NCBI RefSeq assembly: GCF_020531985.1
Contig: NZ_JAJAVQ010000002.1
Location: forward strand, 186,001-250,000
Direction of reading: 5' to 3'
Source of the DNA: Rheinheimera aquimaris
GTDB taxonomy: Bacteria; Pseudomonadota; Gammaproteobacteria; Enterobacterales; Alteromonadaceae
DNA length: 64,000 nucleotides
Shown piece after piece: positions 8,622 through 19,402 of this stretch. The translations under genes and the position numbers were made by a program. Every line of letters starts with the position of its first letter. Position 1 is the stretch's first letter. Below the pieces are notes generated by a model. That model saw only the letters and a list, made by a program, of their open reading frames with translations, did no database searches and was not told the origin of the DNA.

Positions 8622-9386
8622 TTAATGAGCAACCGGAATTGGGTTATCTTCAATTGATTGATTGAACGCATTAAAAAAATCATGCTCAGTGGAGCCAGGG
8701 TTATCACGCAGCGGTTTGATATCTGCGACATAGACTTCATCTGCGCCGGTCGCCAGTATCCGCATGGTCTCGTTAATAAAGGTCTTCAGTGGCATAGCCC
8801 GTGGATCGCCACTTTTGTAAATTAAGTCGGTATCAACCCAGGGAGGGGATATTTCTACAACTTTTACCCCCTGATTTCTCAATGCAAAGCGCTGAGACAT
8901 AGCGTAAGAGTGAATGGCAGCCTTCGTTGCGGAATACAAGGCGTTTGTCGCCAATGGTACAAAGGCCAGTACTGAGGAGTTATGAATAACAACCGCATTG
9001 TGTTGCTGTTTCAGATGTGGCAACAACGCTGCTGTCATTCTGACCGGGCCCAACAAATTGGTATTAATGGTAGCCAGAGCGCTCTCATCGTCGACATCAC
9101 CAGCGGCATCGTCGAACGGCATAATACCCGCATTGTTAAACAACACATTTAACGTCGGATGCTCGTGAACTAAACGGTTGGCGACCGCTTTAATTTGTTC
9201 AGGATCCTGAATATCCAGCTCTATGCCTGTCATGCCAGGATTGGCTTTTGTTACGTCATCCAGTAATGCTTTACGCCGGCCACTGATAATCACTTTATTG
9301 CCCAAAGCATGGAAAGCTTCAGCCATAGCACGGCCAATACCCGAAGTACCGCCGGTAATAAAAATGGTGTTGTCTGTCATGTTCAT
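8622..9386 (-). CDS. Short-chain dehydrogenase, DltE-like
   Basis: 254 residues from the ATG at 9386, chosen because AGGAATTAACC precedes it; a longer frame to 9428 has no ribosome site. Motifs: TGGTSGIGRAMAEAFHALG, LFNNAGIM, catalytic YxxxK in ALYSATKAAIHSYAMSQRFAL, then EISPPWVDTDL. This pattern resembles the DltE group (COG3967) of SDRs. It is only about 25-30% like its downstream neighbour by eye, so the two are not a recent duplication. Its promoter must lie in the 257-base AT-rich gap shared with the divergent GlxA-type regulator at 9644, which is the natural candidate controller. Confidence 0.85.
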   Translation of the reverse strand: MNMTDNTIFITGGTSGIGRAMAEAFHALGNKVIISGRRKALLDDVTKANPGMTGIELDIQDPEQIKAVANRLVHEHPTLNVLFNNAGIMPFDDAAGDVDDESALATINTNLLGPVRMTAALLPHLKQQHNAVVIHNSSVLAFVPLATNALYSATKAAIHSYAMSQRFALRNQGVKVVEISPPWVDTDLIYKSGDPRAMPLKTFINETMRILATGADEVYVADIKPLRDNPGSTEHDFFNAFNQSIEDNPIPVAH

Positions 9387-9643
9387 GGTTAATTCCTGTT
9401 GCAATACGTTAGTTTTTCCCTGTCGCAATACCTGTCAGGTCAGCAGGGTGTTGTATGTGGGCAAATTGCTGTCTTGCCCTGAGCAACATAATGCAAGTAA
9501 ATAAAAAAGTGTTAAATGACACAAAACACGCAAAATAGGACGTTTGTTTGGGGTGTTATTATTGAATTATGCCTGATATTTACCTTTACACAGATATACG
9601 CTAATGTCTTATTTATAGGTTTTTTTAACTTTAAGGATATTTT

Positions 9644-10603
9644 GTGATAAAGCGAATTGGTTTAATCGTCTTTGATGGCTTTCAGGTGCTCGACCTGGCA
9701 GCATTGACGGTGTTTGAGTTTGCTAACACCTTACAGACTACCACCAATTATCAGTTTACGGCTGTGTCTGTAGCAGGTGGGCCGGTACGAAGCTCAACTG
9801 GCATTCTCATCGAAACGCAGCCAATAGGTTTCGGCGCTTATGACACTTTATTGGTAGCCGGGGCTTTAGATATTCCCCCAGCTTCACCTGAGCTGGAAAA
9901 CATATTGCTGGAAGCCAGCAAGGTAACCCGTCGTATTGGTAGCATATGCTCCGGTGCTTTTATTTTGGCAAATGCAGGCTTGCTACAGGGTAAAAAAGCC
10001 ACTACACATTGGGCCTGGGGGCGTCAGTTGCAGCAGCTGTACCCGGACGTAAAGGTAGATGAGGATAAAATCTTTGTGAAAGATGGCGCCATTTGGTCAT
10101 CAGCAGGGGTTACTGCTTGTATTGATCTGTCATTAGCGCTGGTAGAGGCCGATCTGGGGACAGAGATCAGTAAGAAAATTGCCCGTCTGATGGTGGTTTA
10201 TCATCGGCGCAGTGGCGGACAATCACAGTTTTCGGCGATGACCGAGTTAGAACCTGGATCCGACCGTATAAGACAAGCGCTGCAGTTTGCCAAAGCGAAT
10301 TTGCATACCGACCTCAGTGTAGAGACGTTAGCAGAACATGTGCACTGGAGCCCACGTCATTTCAGCCGGGTATTTCAGAATCAAACCGGCATGGCGCCAG
10401 CCAAAGCGATAGAAAAGCTTCGTATTGAAGAAGCTCGCGAGCTAATAGAGCAGGGACATACCTCGGTTAGCCATATTGCTAACCTGACGGGGTTTGGTGA
10501 CGAGGAGCGGATGCGCCGCGCATTTATTCGTGTTTATGGTCAGTCGCCAAAAGTGTTTGTGCAGCAGGTAAAGGCACAATACGACACTGTTTACATTAAT
10601 TAG
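9644..10603 (+). CDS. GlxA family AraC-type regulator (DJ-1/PfpI domain + HTH)
   Basis: 319 residues from a GTG with AAGGAT upstream. Residues 1-170 form a DJ-1/PfpI-like sensor domain (IGLIVFDGFQVLDLAALTVFE, IGSICSGAFILANAGLL with the conserved elbow cysteine, KATTHWAWG). Residues 210-310 form the two-helix-turn-helix AraC DNA-binding region (LSVETLAEHVHWSPRHFSRVF, MAPAKAIEKLRIEEA, SVSHIANLTGFGDEERMRRAF). This architecture is the GlxA/FtrA type. It diverges from the two SDR genes and lies 17 bases before a LysR-type regulator, so both regulators may be co-expressed and govern the redox island. Confidence 0.92.
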   Translation: MIKRIGLIVFDGFQVLDLAALTVFEFANTLQTTTNYQFTAVSVAGGPVRSSTGILIETQPIGFGAYDTLLVAGALDIPPASPELENILLEASKVTRRIGSICSGAFILANAGLLQGKKATTHWAWGRQLQQLYPDVKVDEDKIFVKDGAIWSSAGVTACIDLSLALVEADLGTEISKKIARLMVVYHRRSGGQSQFSAMTELEPGSDRIRQALQFAKANLHTDLSVETLAEHVHWSPRHFSRVFQNQTGMAPAKAIEKLRIEEARELIEQGHTSVSHIANLTGFGDEERMRRAFIRVYGQSPKVFVQQVKAQYDTVYIN

Positions 10604-10620
10604 CTCCGGCAGGCAGAACA

Positions 10621-11547
10621 ATGCGAATTATGCATGACTTGAAAATCTTTATAGCGGTGGCCAGATTACAAAACCTGACACAGGTAGCACATCAGTTGAA
10701 CCTGACTCCTGCTGCCACCAGCGCAGCGATAAAACGCCTAGAACAACAAGTAGGTGCAGAGTTGTTTGTGCGCTCTACCCGTTCATTGCGGCTGACCAAA
10801 GCGGGTGACACTTTTTTGGCATATTGCCAGCAAGGCGTTGATCAGATTGACGAGGGTATCCGTCAGTTGCAGCAACAGCGGCAGTCGTTCAGTGGCCAGT
10901 TGCAACTGTCTGTACCGTCCGATTTGGGCAGAAACCTGTTATTAAACTGGCTGGACGAGTTTGGTTTGCTACACCCTGATCTGCATTTACGCTTATATAT
11001 CAGCGACAGGCTGACTGATTTATATAAACATCCGGTAGATGTTGCTATCCGTTATGGTCATCTCGCCGATTCATCCATGGTCGCGTTACCCCTGTGTGCT
11101 GAGAACTACAGAGTGTTATGCGCAGCGCCGGACTATATTGCGCAGTGCGGCGAACTAACCCATCCGCTGCAGCTGGCTGAGCATCGGTGTTTATGTTTCA
11201 TGTTAAGAGATAGTACCCACACCCGTTGGCAATTCCGCCAGGCTGGTAATCCGCTCAGCATTGATATTAAAGGTGACTATATTTCTGATGACGGCGACGT
11301 TGTCAGACGCTGGGCTGTTGCAGGCCGGGGCATAGCATTTAAATCTTTGCTTGATGTGAGTGAAGATCTGCTGTCGGGAAAGTTGCGGGTACTGTGTGCC
11401 GACTGGCAGGGTGAATCCGCTCCGTTAAGCTTGCTGGTACCCGGTCGTCAGCAGCTGACACCTGTAGTAATGGCGCTGCGGGATTTTCTGACGCAAAAGC
11501 TACAGCAGCAATTTGATAAAACACTCGCAACCGGCATTCGCCGCTGA
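10621..11547 (+). CDS. LysR family transcriptional regulator
   Basis: 308 residues. N-terminal winged helix (DLKIFIAVARLQNLTQVAHQLNLTPAATSAAIKRLE..GAELFVRSTRSLRLTKAG) followed by a periplasmic-binding-protein-like effector domain from about residue 90. The LTRRs of this branch (with HPVDVAIRYGHLADSSMVALPL and YISDDGDVVRRWAVAGRGI) often control neighbouring oxidoreductases. It follows the GlxA-type gene by 17 bases and precedes the RND efflux operon, from which it is separated by a recognisable promoter. Effector unknown. Confidence 0.92.
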   Translation: MRIMHDLKIFIAVARLQNLTQVAHQLNLTPAATSAAIKRLEQQVGAELFVRSTRSLRLTKAGDTFLAYCQQGVDQIDEGIRQLQQQRQSFSGQLQLSVPSDLGRNLLLNWLDEFGLLHPDLHLRLYISDRLTDLYKHPVDVAIRYGHLADSSMVALPLCAENYRVLCAAPDYIAQCGELTHPLQLAEHRCLCFMLRDSTHTRWQFRQAGNPLSIDIKGDYISDDGDVVRRWAVAGRGIAFKSLLDVSEDLLSGKLRVLCADWQGESAPLSLLVPGRQQLTPVVMALRDFLTQKLQQQFDKTLATGIRR

Positions 11548-11573
11548 TATGCAGCCATCTGCCGAGAGTGGCG

Positions 11574-11591
11574 TAATCTTTACTTAATCTT
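11574..11591 (+). promoter_or_regulatory. Direct repeat TAATCTT x2 at 11-bp period, candidate OmpR-family response-regulator box
   Basis: TAATCTT occurs at 11574-11580 and again at 11585-11591, exactly one helical turn apart and 13 bases before the -35 of the efflux operon. Tandem half-sites at 10-11-bp period upstream of a promoter are the usual binding pattern of OmpR/PhoB-family activators. The regulator is not in the window. Confidence 0.5.
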
Positions 11592-11604
11592 GACGTTTGC
11601 TGTG

Positions 11605-11633
11605 TTGAGCCCTTACCAAGCCGCCTTTATAGT
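11605..11633 (+). promoter_or_regulatory. Sigma-70-type promoter of the RND efflux operon
   Basis: TTGAGC, 17-base spacer, TATAGT. Transcription would begin near 11640, which leaves too short a leader for the ATG at 11645 and supports the adaptor start at 11669. Confidence 0.55.
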
Positions 11634-11668
11634 GTGGGCGACTTATGTTTGGGCTACAGGGATCACAG

Positions 11669-12880
11669 ATGGCGTCGTTAAATAAACCTTTACTGATAAC
11701 AGCAGTGGTTGTTGCTGCTGCAATCGCCACTTTTTGGTTCTGGCCAGCAACCGAGCAGGCTACTGCGCCAGCCGGCAGGCCAATGAATCCCTGGGCTATG
11801 CCGGTACCGGTAAGGGTGGTAACAGCGCAACCTGCAGACTTACGTGTGCAGGTAAAAACCATTGGTACCGTTACGCCGTTAAATACCGTAGTGGTGCAAA
11901 GCAGGGTATCCGGGCCTTTACAGCAATTGCTGTTTAAAGAGGGCGATAAAGTGGAACAGGGTCAGCTGCTGGCGCAGATTGACCCTGCCGATTATCAGGT
12001 GCAGCTGGCCCAGGCTCAGGGCCAGCTGGAACAGAATCAGGCGCAGCTGAAAAACGCCAGGCAGGATTTAGCCTTGTATGCCAAGCTGCGCGAGCAAAGC
12101 TCTATTTCCGCGCAGCAGTACAATCAGCAGCAGGCATTAGTGGGCCAGCTTGAGGGTACGATTAAAAGCAATGAAGCGCAGATTGATGCAGCCAGGCTGC
12201 AGCTGTCTTACACCCGCATTCAGGCACCGATAAGCGGCCGCTTAGGCTTACGCCGCGTTGATGCCGGTAACCTTGTTCAGGCTAATGATAGTGCAGGCCT
12301 GGTGACCATTACCCAAAGCTCGCCAATTAATGTGGTGTTTGCTATCCCGGAGAGCCAGCTGACTGCCGTGCGCAGTGCGGTGAGTCGGGGAGAAACGCTG
12401 ACGGTAGAGGCCTGGGACAGAAATGAGCAACAGCTGCTCAGTACCGGCGTGCTGACCACGCTGGATAATCAGATTGATACCGCGACCGGCACCTTGAAAA
12501 TTAAAGCCGAATTTGCCAACCAGCAGGAAGAACTGTTCCCAAACCAGTTTGTGAATGTGCGGCTGAACATTGCTGTGCGCGAGGGGGTTATCGCCATACC
12601 GCAGGATGCGGTGCAGTACGGCTCTGCCGGTACCTATGTTTATGTCATTGAACAGAACAAAGCGCAAATCCGTCAGGTAGAGCTCGGTGCAGCTGATAAT
12701 GGCAATATTGCTGTCATCAAAGGGCTGGAACAAGGCACCCAGGTGGTGCTGGAAGGTCTTGACAGGCTGCGGCCTGGCCGGGCAGTAGAAGTCATTACCG
12801 AACAAGCCGGCTCAGCAGCGGCTGCAAAACCAGAAGCCGCGCAGGAAAGGCCGGCGCGCCGGCCAAAGAGGTCTGAATAA
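11669..12880 (+). CDS. RND efflux periplasmic adaptor, MdtA-like
   Basis: 403 residues from ATG 11669 (AGGGAT 8 bases upstream). An N-terminal membrane anchor ([18 protein letters not shown]) is followed by the barrel-sandwich/lipoyl halves ([30 protein letters not shown] and [21 protein letters not shown]), a coiled-coil hairpin around residues 105-175 rich in Gln/Leu, and the beta-barrel domain ([25 protein letters not shown]). Membrane-fusion protein linking inner-membrane RND pumps to an outer-membrane channel; the pattern is that of MdtA. The stop overlaps the next start (TAATG). The C-terminal tail is Ala/Arg-rich. Confidence 0.92.
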   Translation: MASLNKPLLITAVVVAAAIATFWFWPATEQATAPAGRPMNPWAMPVPVRVVTAQPADLRVQVKTIGTVTPLNTVVVQSRVSGPLQQLLFKEGDKVEQGQLLAQIDPADYQVQLAQAQGQLEQNQAQLKNARQDLALYAKLREQSSISAQQYNQQQALVGQLEGTIKSNEAQIDAARLQLSYTRIQAPISGRLGLRRVDAGNLVQANDSAGLVTITQSSPINVVFAIPESQLTAVRSAVSRGETLTVEAWDRNEQQLLSTGVLTTLDNQIDTATGTLKIKAEFANQQEELFPNQFVNVRLNIAVREGVIAIPQDAVQYGSAGTYVYVIEQNKAQIRQVELGAADNGNIAVIKGLEQGTQVVLEGLDRLRPGRAVEVITEQAGSAAAAKPEAAQERPARRPKRSE

Positions 12881-15800
12881 TGAACCTGTCGCGCCCGTTT
12901 ATTCTGCGCCCGGTGGCGACATCGTTACTGATGTTCGCCATTCTGATTGCCGGAATTCTCAGCTGGCGGTTACTGCCTGTCGCGGCGCTGCCACAGGTAG
13001 ATTACCCAATTATTCAGGTGTTTAGTTTTAACCCCGGTGCCAGCCCGGATATTATGGCGCGTACCGTTACCGCACCGCTGGAACGGCGGCTGGGGCAAAT
13101 TCCCGGTTTAAAGCAAATGTCGTCAGCCAGCTCGGCCGGCGCGTCGGTGATTACGCTGCAGTTTGCGCTGGAAGTAGACATGGGCGTGGCCGAGCAGGAA
13201 GTACAGGCCGCCATTAATACCGCATCATCGTTACTGCCATCAGACTTACCGGCGCCGCCGGTGTACCGTAAAGTTAACCCGGCCGATGCGCCTATTCTGA
13301 CACTGGCGATCACATCAGACACACTGGCACTGCCTAAAGTGTACGATTTGGTCGATACCCGGATGGCACAAAAGCTGGCGCAGTTACCGGGTGTGGGTAT
13401 GGTTAGCCTGGCAGGCGGGCAGCGCCCGGCCATTCGGGTAAAAGCCAACCCGGCGGCGCTGGCCAATATGAACCTGAGCCTGGAAAACCTGCGCTCGGCC
13501 ATCGCATCGGCCAACACAAACCAGCCAAAAGGCAGTTTTGACGGCCCGTTTCGCTCCACCATGCTCGATGCCAATGATCAAATCCGTGATGTTGCCGAGT
13601 ACCAGAACCTGATTATTGCCTGGCGCGATAATGCACCGGTGCGGCTGCGTGATGTAGCCAGTGTTGAGCAAGGTGCTGAAGACCGTTTTCTGGCGGCCTG
13701 GGCCGACAAGCAGCCGGCGGTACTGCTGAACATTCAGCGTCAGCCCGGTGCCAATGTGATTGAAGTGGCTGACCGGGTGCAGGCACTGCTACCGCAATTG
13801 ACTGCCACTATGCCGGCAGCGGTGGATGTTGCAGTGCTGACCGACCGCACGCACAGCATTCGCGCCTCGGTACGCGATGTGCAAAAAGAGCTGGTGTTCG
13901 CGATTAGCCTGGTTATTCTGGTGACGTTCGCCTTTTTACGCACCATTCCGGCCACTATTATTCCGAGCCTGGCGGTACCGCTGTCACTGGTAGGCACCTT
14001 TGCTGTGATGTTGCTGCTGGATTTCTCGGTCAACAACCTAACCTTAATGGCACTGACTATTGCCACCGGCTTCGTCGTTGATGATGCCATCGTGATGCTG
14101 GAAAACATTGCCCGCCACCGTGAACAAGGGGCATCGCCGTTAGAGGCCGCCTTTAAAGGTGCGAAAGAGATTGGTTTCACGCTGATTTCACTGACATTTT
14201 CGCTGATTGCAGTACTCATTCCGCTGCTGTTTATGGCCGATGTGGTTGGCCGCTTGTTCTTTGAATTTGCCGTTACGCTGGCGGTGGCTATTTTGATCTC
14301 GCTGCTGGTCTCGCTGACCTTAACGCCGATGCTGTGTGCGCGCTTGCTGACCACTCTGCCAGCGCATCAGCAGCAGGAAGGCCTGATGGCGCGGATTATT
14401 GCCAGCTATGGCCGGGCGTTGCAGTGGGTACTGCGCCATCAAACGCTGGCGATGGCCGCGATGCTGGGCACGGTAGCCTTAACTGCGGCGCTTTATGTGG
14501 CAGTACCAAAAGGCTTTTTTCCGGTGCAGGACAGCGGCGTTATTCAGGTCATTACCGAAGCGCCGCAGGATATTTCGTTTGCAGCTATGGCGCAGCGTCA
14601 GCAAGAGCTGGCAAGCAATATGCTGACCCATCCGGCGGTCAGCAGTTTGTCGTCTTTTATCGGTGTCGATGGCAGTAACAGCAGTATAAACAGCGGCCGT
14701 ATTCTGCTTAACCTCAAACCGCATGGCGAGCGCTCACAATCGGCTACCGAGATCATCAGCGAGCTGGAGCAGCAGGTTCAGGCCGTTACAGGCATTAAAG
14801 GCTGGTTTCAGGCTGTACAGGAGCTGAGTATTGAAGACCGCGTCAGCCGCACTCAGTACCAATTTACGTTAAGTACGCCCGAGCACGAGGTATTAAGCCA
14901 GTGGCTACCTGAGCTGTTAGCTGCATTGCAGCAAAGGCCTGAGCTGTCTGAGGTAGCGCATGACCTGCAATATGAAGGCTTGCAGGCATATATTGATATT
15001 GACCGCACTGCAGCAGCACGGTTGGGGCTGAGCGTGTCGCAAATCAGTTCGGCGCTGCAAAGTGCTTACAGTCAGCGCCAGATCTCGACCTTATTTACCC
15101 AGTCGAATCAGTACCGGGTGGTGCTGGAAGTTGACCCGGCACAGGTACAGGGGCTGGATGCGCTGGACAAACTGTATTTAACCAGCAGCAGTGGTGCCAC
15201 TGTGCCTTTATCGTCTGTCGCCACCGTTAGCCAGCGTCCGGCGCGGCTGCTGATTAACCAGCAGGGCCAGTTCCCGGCGGTAACGTTATCTTTTAACCTG
15301 GCAAGCGGTTATTCACTGGGCGAGGCCGTGGCGGCCATTGAGCAGGTGCAGCAGCAATTGCAATTGCCAGCTGAAGTTGAGCTGAGTTTTCAGGGCGCCG
15401 CCGAAGCGTTCCGCGCCTCGCTCAGTAACACCTTATGGTTGGTGCTGGCGGCGATTATCACTATGTATATTGTGCTGGGTATTTTGTACGAAAGCCTTAT
15501 TCATCCGGTGACGATTTTATCGACACTGCCTTCAGCCACGGTCGGTGCGTTGGCTGCACTATTATTAACCGGTCAGCCGCTGGATCTGATCGCCGTTATC
15601 GGCATAGTACTGCTGATTGGTCTGGTGAAGAAAAACGGCATTATGATGGTCGACTTTGCACTGGATGCGCAGCGTAATCAGGGCATGGCGTCGCGTGAAG
15701 CGATCTATCAGGCGGCACTGATGCGGTTTCGGCCTATTCTGATGACCACCCTGGCGGCCCTGTTTGGTGCTATACCACTGATGTTGGCGTCCGGCTCGGG

Positions 15801-15945
15801 GGCTGAACTGCGCCAGCCGCTGGGCCTGGTGATGGTCGGTGGTTTACTGGTCAGCCAGGTACTGACACTGTTTACCACGCCGGTGGTGTACTTATGGTTT
15901 GACCGTCTGGTACGCCAGCGCGATACCCGGGCTGTAACAGCATGA
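12880..15945 (+). CDS. RND efflux pump permease, MdtB-like
   Basis: 1021 residues, full-length hydrophobe/amphiphile RND transporter: N-terminal [37 protein letters not shown], the TM4 proton-relay aspartates in [15 protein letters not shown], large periplasmic loops after TM1 and TM7, and a closing [37 protein letters not shown]. It is paired with a second RND permease in the same operon, the arrangement known from MdtABC, in which MdtB and MdtC assemble as a heterotrimer. Exports amphiphilic compounds across the envelope. Translationally coupled on both sides. Confidence 0.92.
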   Translation: MNLSRPFILRPVATSLLMFAILIAGILSWRLLPVAALPQVDYPIIQVFSFNPGASPDIMARTVTAPLERRLGQIPGLKQMSSASSAGASVITLQFALEVDMGVAEQEVQAAINTASSLLPSDLPAPPVYRKVNPADAPILTLAITSDTLALPKVYDLVDTRMAQKLAQLPGVGMVSLAGGQRPAIRVKANPAALANMNLSLENLRSAIASANTNQPKGSFDGPFRSTMLDANDQIRDVAEYQNLIIAWRDNAPVRLRDVASVEQGAEDRFLAAWADKQPAVLLNIQRQPGANVIEVADRVQALLPQLTATMPAAVDVAVLTDRTHSIRASVRDVQKELVFAISLVILVTFAFLRTIPATIIPSLAVPLSLVGTFAVMLLLDFSVNNLTLMALTIATGFVVDDAIVMLENIARHREQGASPLEAAFKGAKEIGFTLISLTFSLIAVLIPLLFMADVVGRLFFEFAVTLAVAILISLLVSLTLTPMLCARLLTTLPAHQQQEGLMARIIASYGRALQWVLRHQTLAMAAMLGTVALTAALYVAVPKGFFPVQDSGVIQVITEAPQDISFAAMAQRQQELASNMLTHPAVSSLSSFIGVDGSNSSINSGRILLNLKPHGERSQSATEIISELEQQVQAVTGIKGWFQAVQELSIEDRVSRTQYQFTLSTPEHEVLSQWLPELLAALQQRPELSEVAHDLQYEGLQAYIDIDRTAAARLGLSVSQISSALQSAYSQRQISTLFTQSNQYRVVLEVDPAQVQGLDALDKLYLTSSSGATVPLSSVATVSQRPARLLINQQGQFPAVTLSFNLASGYSLGEAVAAIEQVQQQLQLPAEVELSFQGAAEAFRASLSNTLWLVLAAIITMYIVLGILYESLIHPVTILSTLPSATVGALAALLLTGQPLDLIAVIGIVLLIGLVKKNGIMMVDFALDAQRNQGMASREAIYQAALMRFRPILMTTLAALFGAIPLMLASGSGAELRQPLGLVMVGGLLVSQVLTLFTTPVVYLWFDRLVRQRDTRAVTA

Positions 15946-18900
15946 ACCTGGCGCAACCTTTTATTCAGCGGCCGGTCGCCAGTGGCTTAATTGCCACTGC
16001 TATTATGCTACTAGGGCTACTGAGCTGGCGTTTGCTGCCGGTATCACCGTTGCCGGCGATTGATTTTCCGATGATCGTGGTGACCGCCAGCTTGCCCGGT
16101 GCCAGCCCGGAAAGTATGGCGGCCACTGTCGCTACACCGCTTGAGCGGGCACTGGGTAGTATTTCCGGTATCCGCCGTATCAGCTCGTCCAGTAATCAGG
16201 GGTCTACCCAGGTACGGCTGGAGTTTGAGCTGGACCGCAACGTAGACGACGCCGCGCGTGAAGTACAGGCGGCCATTAATGCCGCCCGTAGTCAGTTGCC
16301 ATCAGGCATGCCGGGTAACCCGGTGTACCGTAAGTTTAACCCGTCACAGGCACCGATTATGGCGCTGGCGCTCAGCTCTTCGCATCTGGCCGGCAGTGTA
16401 CTGTACGACAACGCTTCTACCGTGCTGGCGCAGAAGCTGGCCCGGATCAGCGGTGTCGGTGAGGTTGAGGTGTCCGGCTCGTCACTGCCGGCCGTGCGGG
16501 TGCAGCTGAACCCCGGTATGCTGACTCACTATGGTGTGGCGCTGGATGAAGTACGCAGTGCCATCAGTGCCGTCAATGCCTCGGTACCGCTGGGGGTGCT
16601 GGAAAACGATAACCTGCGCTGGCAGCTGGCCACCAGTGAAACGTTGCGCCGGGCGTCTGACTATCAGGATTTGGTGGTGAAGTATGTCGATGGCGCTGCC
16701 ATACGTTTATCAGACGTGGCGCTGGTGACCGATTCTACCGAAAACCGTTATAGCTCGGGTTTTCACAACGACAAAGACGCCGTTATTCTGCTGATTAGCC
16801 GCCGCAGCGGTGCCAATATTGTTGAAACCATCGACGCCATTTACCAGCAATTACCGCTGCTGCAGGCATTAAGCCCGGCCGGTGCCGATTTAACCGTAGT
16901 GATGGATCGCAGCCCGGTTATTCGCGCGACGCTGGCCGAAGCGCAGCTTAGCCTGCTGATTGCCGTGGCGCTGGTGGTATTGGTGGTGTGGGCATTTTTA
17001 GGCAATTTGCGCAGTGCGCTTATTCCCAGCCTGGCCATACCAGTGTCGTTGGTCGGTGCTTTTACCGTGATGTATCTGTGCGACTTTTCACTGAATAATT
17101 TATCGGTAATGGCACTGATTGTTGCGGCTGGTCTGGTAGTGGATGATGCCATAGTGGTGGTTGAAAATATCCGCCGCCATCTGGAGCGTGGTTTGCCCGT
17201 GCTACAGGCAGCAAGGCAAGGCGTGGCCGAAGTGGGCTTTACCTTGCTGGCAATGAACCTGGCACTGATAGTGATCTTCCTGTCCATTCTGTTTATGGGC
17301 GGGCTGGTCGAGCGGCTGTTCCGCGAGTTTTCCATCACGCTGGTGGCGGCAATGGCGATTTCACTGCTGATCTCACTGACACTGACACCGAGTTTGTCGG
17401 CACTGCTGCTAAAAAGCGGCCCGGCGCAGCACAGCAAAAGCGTGTTCAGCCGGCTCAGTGCAGGCTACCGGCGCAGTATCGACTGGGGGCTTCAGCATTA
17501 CCGCGCACTGCTGGTATTGCTGGTGCTGCTGTTCGCAGCCACCGGCTGGCTGTTTAGCCAGGTACCGGCGGGATTATTGCCCGAGCAGGATACCGGCCAG
17601 CTGAATGGTTTTGTCCGCGGCGATGATGGTGCGTCATACCAGATGATGCAGCCGAAGATAGAAGCCTTTCGCCAGTATGTGCTGCAAGACCCAGCAGTAG
17701 CTGATCTGACCGGCTCCGCTGGTGGTAATACCGGTGTCAGTAACTCCTGGATGCGGGTGCGGTTAAAACCGCTGGCCGAGCGGCAAATCTCTGCCCGAGA
17801 GGTAGTAGACCGGCTACGCAACAATGCACCGAAAGTGCCGGGTGGTATTCTGTTTATGAATGTCGATCAGGATATCCGTTTATCGTCACCGTTCAGTCGC
17901 AGCGACTATGAAGTACAACTGCTGTCGGATGATTTACCGTTGCTTCGGCAGTGGGGTAAAAAGGTCGGTGAGAAACTGCAGGAAGTGCCAGAGCTGGTTG
18001 ATGTAAACACGCCGGGCGGCGAAGATGCGCAGCAAATAGAGTTGAAGATAGACCGCGAAGCCGCGCAGCGCCTCGGTGTCGATATGCGCACCGTGGCAAC
18101 CTTGCTTAACAATGCTTTTTCGCAGCGGCAGGTGGCTACGTTGTATGATCAGCAGAACCAGTACCGCGTCGTGATGGAGTTACTGCCAGGTTACACGGCC
18201 CAGCCAGAAGTGCTGCAGCAACTGCAGATTGTGACCGCAGACGGCCAGCAAATTCCGCTGGCGGCGATTGCCAGTTATCGGTATGGCCTGGCGACCGACC
18301 GGGTACAGCATGATGGCCAGTTTGCCTCGGTAAATATCGGTTATGCGTTGGCTGAGGGCGTCACGGTGCAGCAAGCATCGGCGGCGATTGATCAGGCGTT
18401 GGCAGAGCTGATGGTGCCGGGTGCTATTCATGCGATAAGCGGTGAGAACCAGCGTAATGCCATGTTCAGCACAGGCGATCAAACCTGGTTGATCATTGGT
18501 GTCATCGTGGCGGTGTACTTACTGCTGGGTGTGCTGTATGAAAGCTTACTGCAACCGCTGACCATCTTATCGACACTGCCTTGCGCGGCCCTGGGTGCTT
18601 TGCTGGCGCTGTATCTTACCGGCGGTGATTTTAACCTGATCGCCTTGCTGGGGCTGTTCCTGTTAATCGGTATAGTGATGAAAAATGCTATTTTGCTGGT
18701 CGACTTCGCGCTGGCCGCCGAGCGGCAGCAGGGGTTGTCAGCCCGTGAGGCTGTTGCACTGGCTGCTCAGCAGCGCTTAAGGCCAATTCTGATGACTAAC
18801 TTTGCCGCTGTGCTTGGCGCTTTGCCGCTATTACTGGGCGTAGGCGAAGGTTCAGAGCTGCGCCAGCCATTGGGTATTACCATCGTCGGTGGCTTGCTGG

Positions 18901-19007
18901 TAAGCCAGTTGCTAACGCTTTACACCACACCCGCGGTGTATGTGTTGATCAGTAAATTGCGTTATAAGCTGGCGGCGAAACAGATAGTACCGGCAGACGC
19001 GGCTTAG
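15942..19007 (+). CDS. RND efflux pump permease, MdtC-like
   Basis: 1021 residues, starting inside the stop of the preceding pump gene (ATGA overlap). Same fold and landmarks as its neighbour: [58 protein letters not shown] with the relay aspartates, and [21 protein letters not shown] near the end. The equal length is coincidental; sequence differs throughout, so this is an old paralogue as in MdtB/MdtC rather than a fresh copy. No outer-membrane channel gene follows, so a TolC encoded elsewhere is needed. Its last four bases overlap the end of the convergent cueR. Confidence 0.92.
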   Translation: MNLAQPFIQRPVASGLIATAIMLLGLLSWRLLPVSPLPAIDFPMIVVTASLPGASPESMAATVATPLERALGSISGIRRISSSSNQGSTQVRLEFELDRNVDDAAREVQAAINAARSQLPSGMPGNPVYRKFNPSQAPIMALALSSSHLAGSVLYDNASTVLAQKLARISGVGEVEVSGSSLPAVRVQLNPGMLTHYGVALDEVRSAISAVNASVPLGVLENDNLRWQLATSETLRRASDYQDLVVKYVDGAAIRLSDVALVTDSTENRYSSGFHNDKDAVILLISRRSGANIVETIDAIYQQLPLLQALSPAGADLTVVMDRSPVIRATLAEAQLSLLIAVALVVLVVWAFLGNLRSALIPSLAIPVSLVGAFTVMYLCDFSLNNLSVMALIVAAGLVVDDAIVVVENIRRHLERGLPVLQAARQGVAEVGFTLLAMNLALIVIFLSILFMGGLVERLFREFSITLVAAMAISLLISLTLTPSLSALLLKSGPAQHSKSVFSRLSAGYRRSIDWGLQHYRALLVLLVLLFAATGWLFSQVPAGLLPEQDTGQLNGFVRGDDGASYQMMQPKIEAFRQYVLQDPAVADLTGSAGGNTGVSNSWMRVRLKPLAERQISAREVVDRLRNNAPKVPGGILFMNVDQDIRLSSPFSRSDYEVQLLSDDLPLLRQWGKKVGEKLQEVPELVDVNTPGGEDAQQIELKIDREAAQRLGVDMRTVATLLNNAFSQRQVATLYDQQNQYRVVMELLPGYTAQPEVLQQLQIVTADGQQIPLAAIASYRYGLATDRVQHDGQFASVNIGYALAEGVTVQQASAAIDQALAELMVPGAIHAISGENQRNAMFSTGDQTWLIIGVIVAVYLLLGVLYESLLQPLTILSTLPCAALGALLALYLTGGDFNLIALLGLFLLIGIVMKNAILLVDFALAAERQQGLSAREAVALAAQQRLRPILMTNFAAVLGALPLLLGVGEGSELRQPLGITIVGGLLVSQLLTLYTTPAVYVLISKLRYKLAAKQIVPADAA

Positions 19008-19402
19008 GGTGCTAGCTGCTGTAATATACTGCAGTGCGGTTTGCTGTCGCCAGCGCAACTGTCAGCCAGCGCTGCTAAAGTCTCGCGCATTTGCTGCAGT
19101 TCGCTGATTTTGGCATCAATATCGGCCAGATGTTGCTCTGCCAGCTGCTTAACGCTGCGGCTTTCCCGCGTCGGGTCCTGCCATAATTGCAGTAGTGACT
19201 GAATTTCTGCCAGCGAAAACCCCAGCTTACGGGCGCGGGCAATAAAGCCCAGTTGCTGTAATTGCTGGCTGTTATACAGCCGGTAACCGGCATCAGTGCG
19301 TGGCGCTTTCCCCAGTAAACCACTTTGCTCGTAATGACGGATCATCTTCGCCGACAAACCACTGTGCCGGGCTGCTTCGCCAATGGTTAACAGTGTGCTC
19401 AT
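19004..19402 (-). CDS. cueR: Copper-responsive MerR-type regulator CueR
   Basis: 132 residues. N-terminal winged HTH ([61 protein letters not shown]), a dimerisation helix, and the metal loop C-A-G-D-S-K-P-H-C, i.e. two cysteines spaced as C-x7-C near residues 114 and 122. This spacing matches the Cu(I)-binding Cys112/Cys120 of E. coli CueR and separates it from zinc- or mercury-sensing relatives. It starts within the last four bases of copA (ATGA overlap) and is therefore made from the promoter it controls at 21829-21859. Confidence 0.92.
   Translation of the reverse strand: MSTLLTIGEAARHSGLSAKMIRHYEQSGLLGKAPRTDAGYRLYNSQQLQQLGFIARARKLGFSLAEIQSLLQLWQDPTRESRSVKQLAEQHLADIDAKISELQQMRETLAALADSCAGDSKPHCSILQQLAP

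Noticed and set aside
9480-9640. GTGT/ACAC words before the GlxA-type gene as an operator
   Set aside because: Arms are only four bases and the region is generally A+T rich; indistinguishable from chance.
13740-14354. 204-residue minus-strand frame in the MdtB-like gene
   Set aside because: Mirror of a long, well-conserved RND gene.
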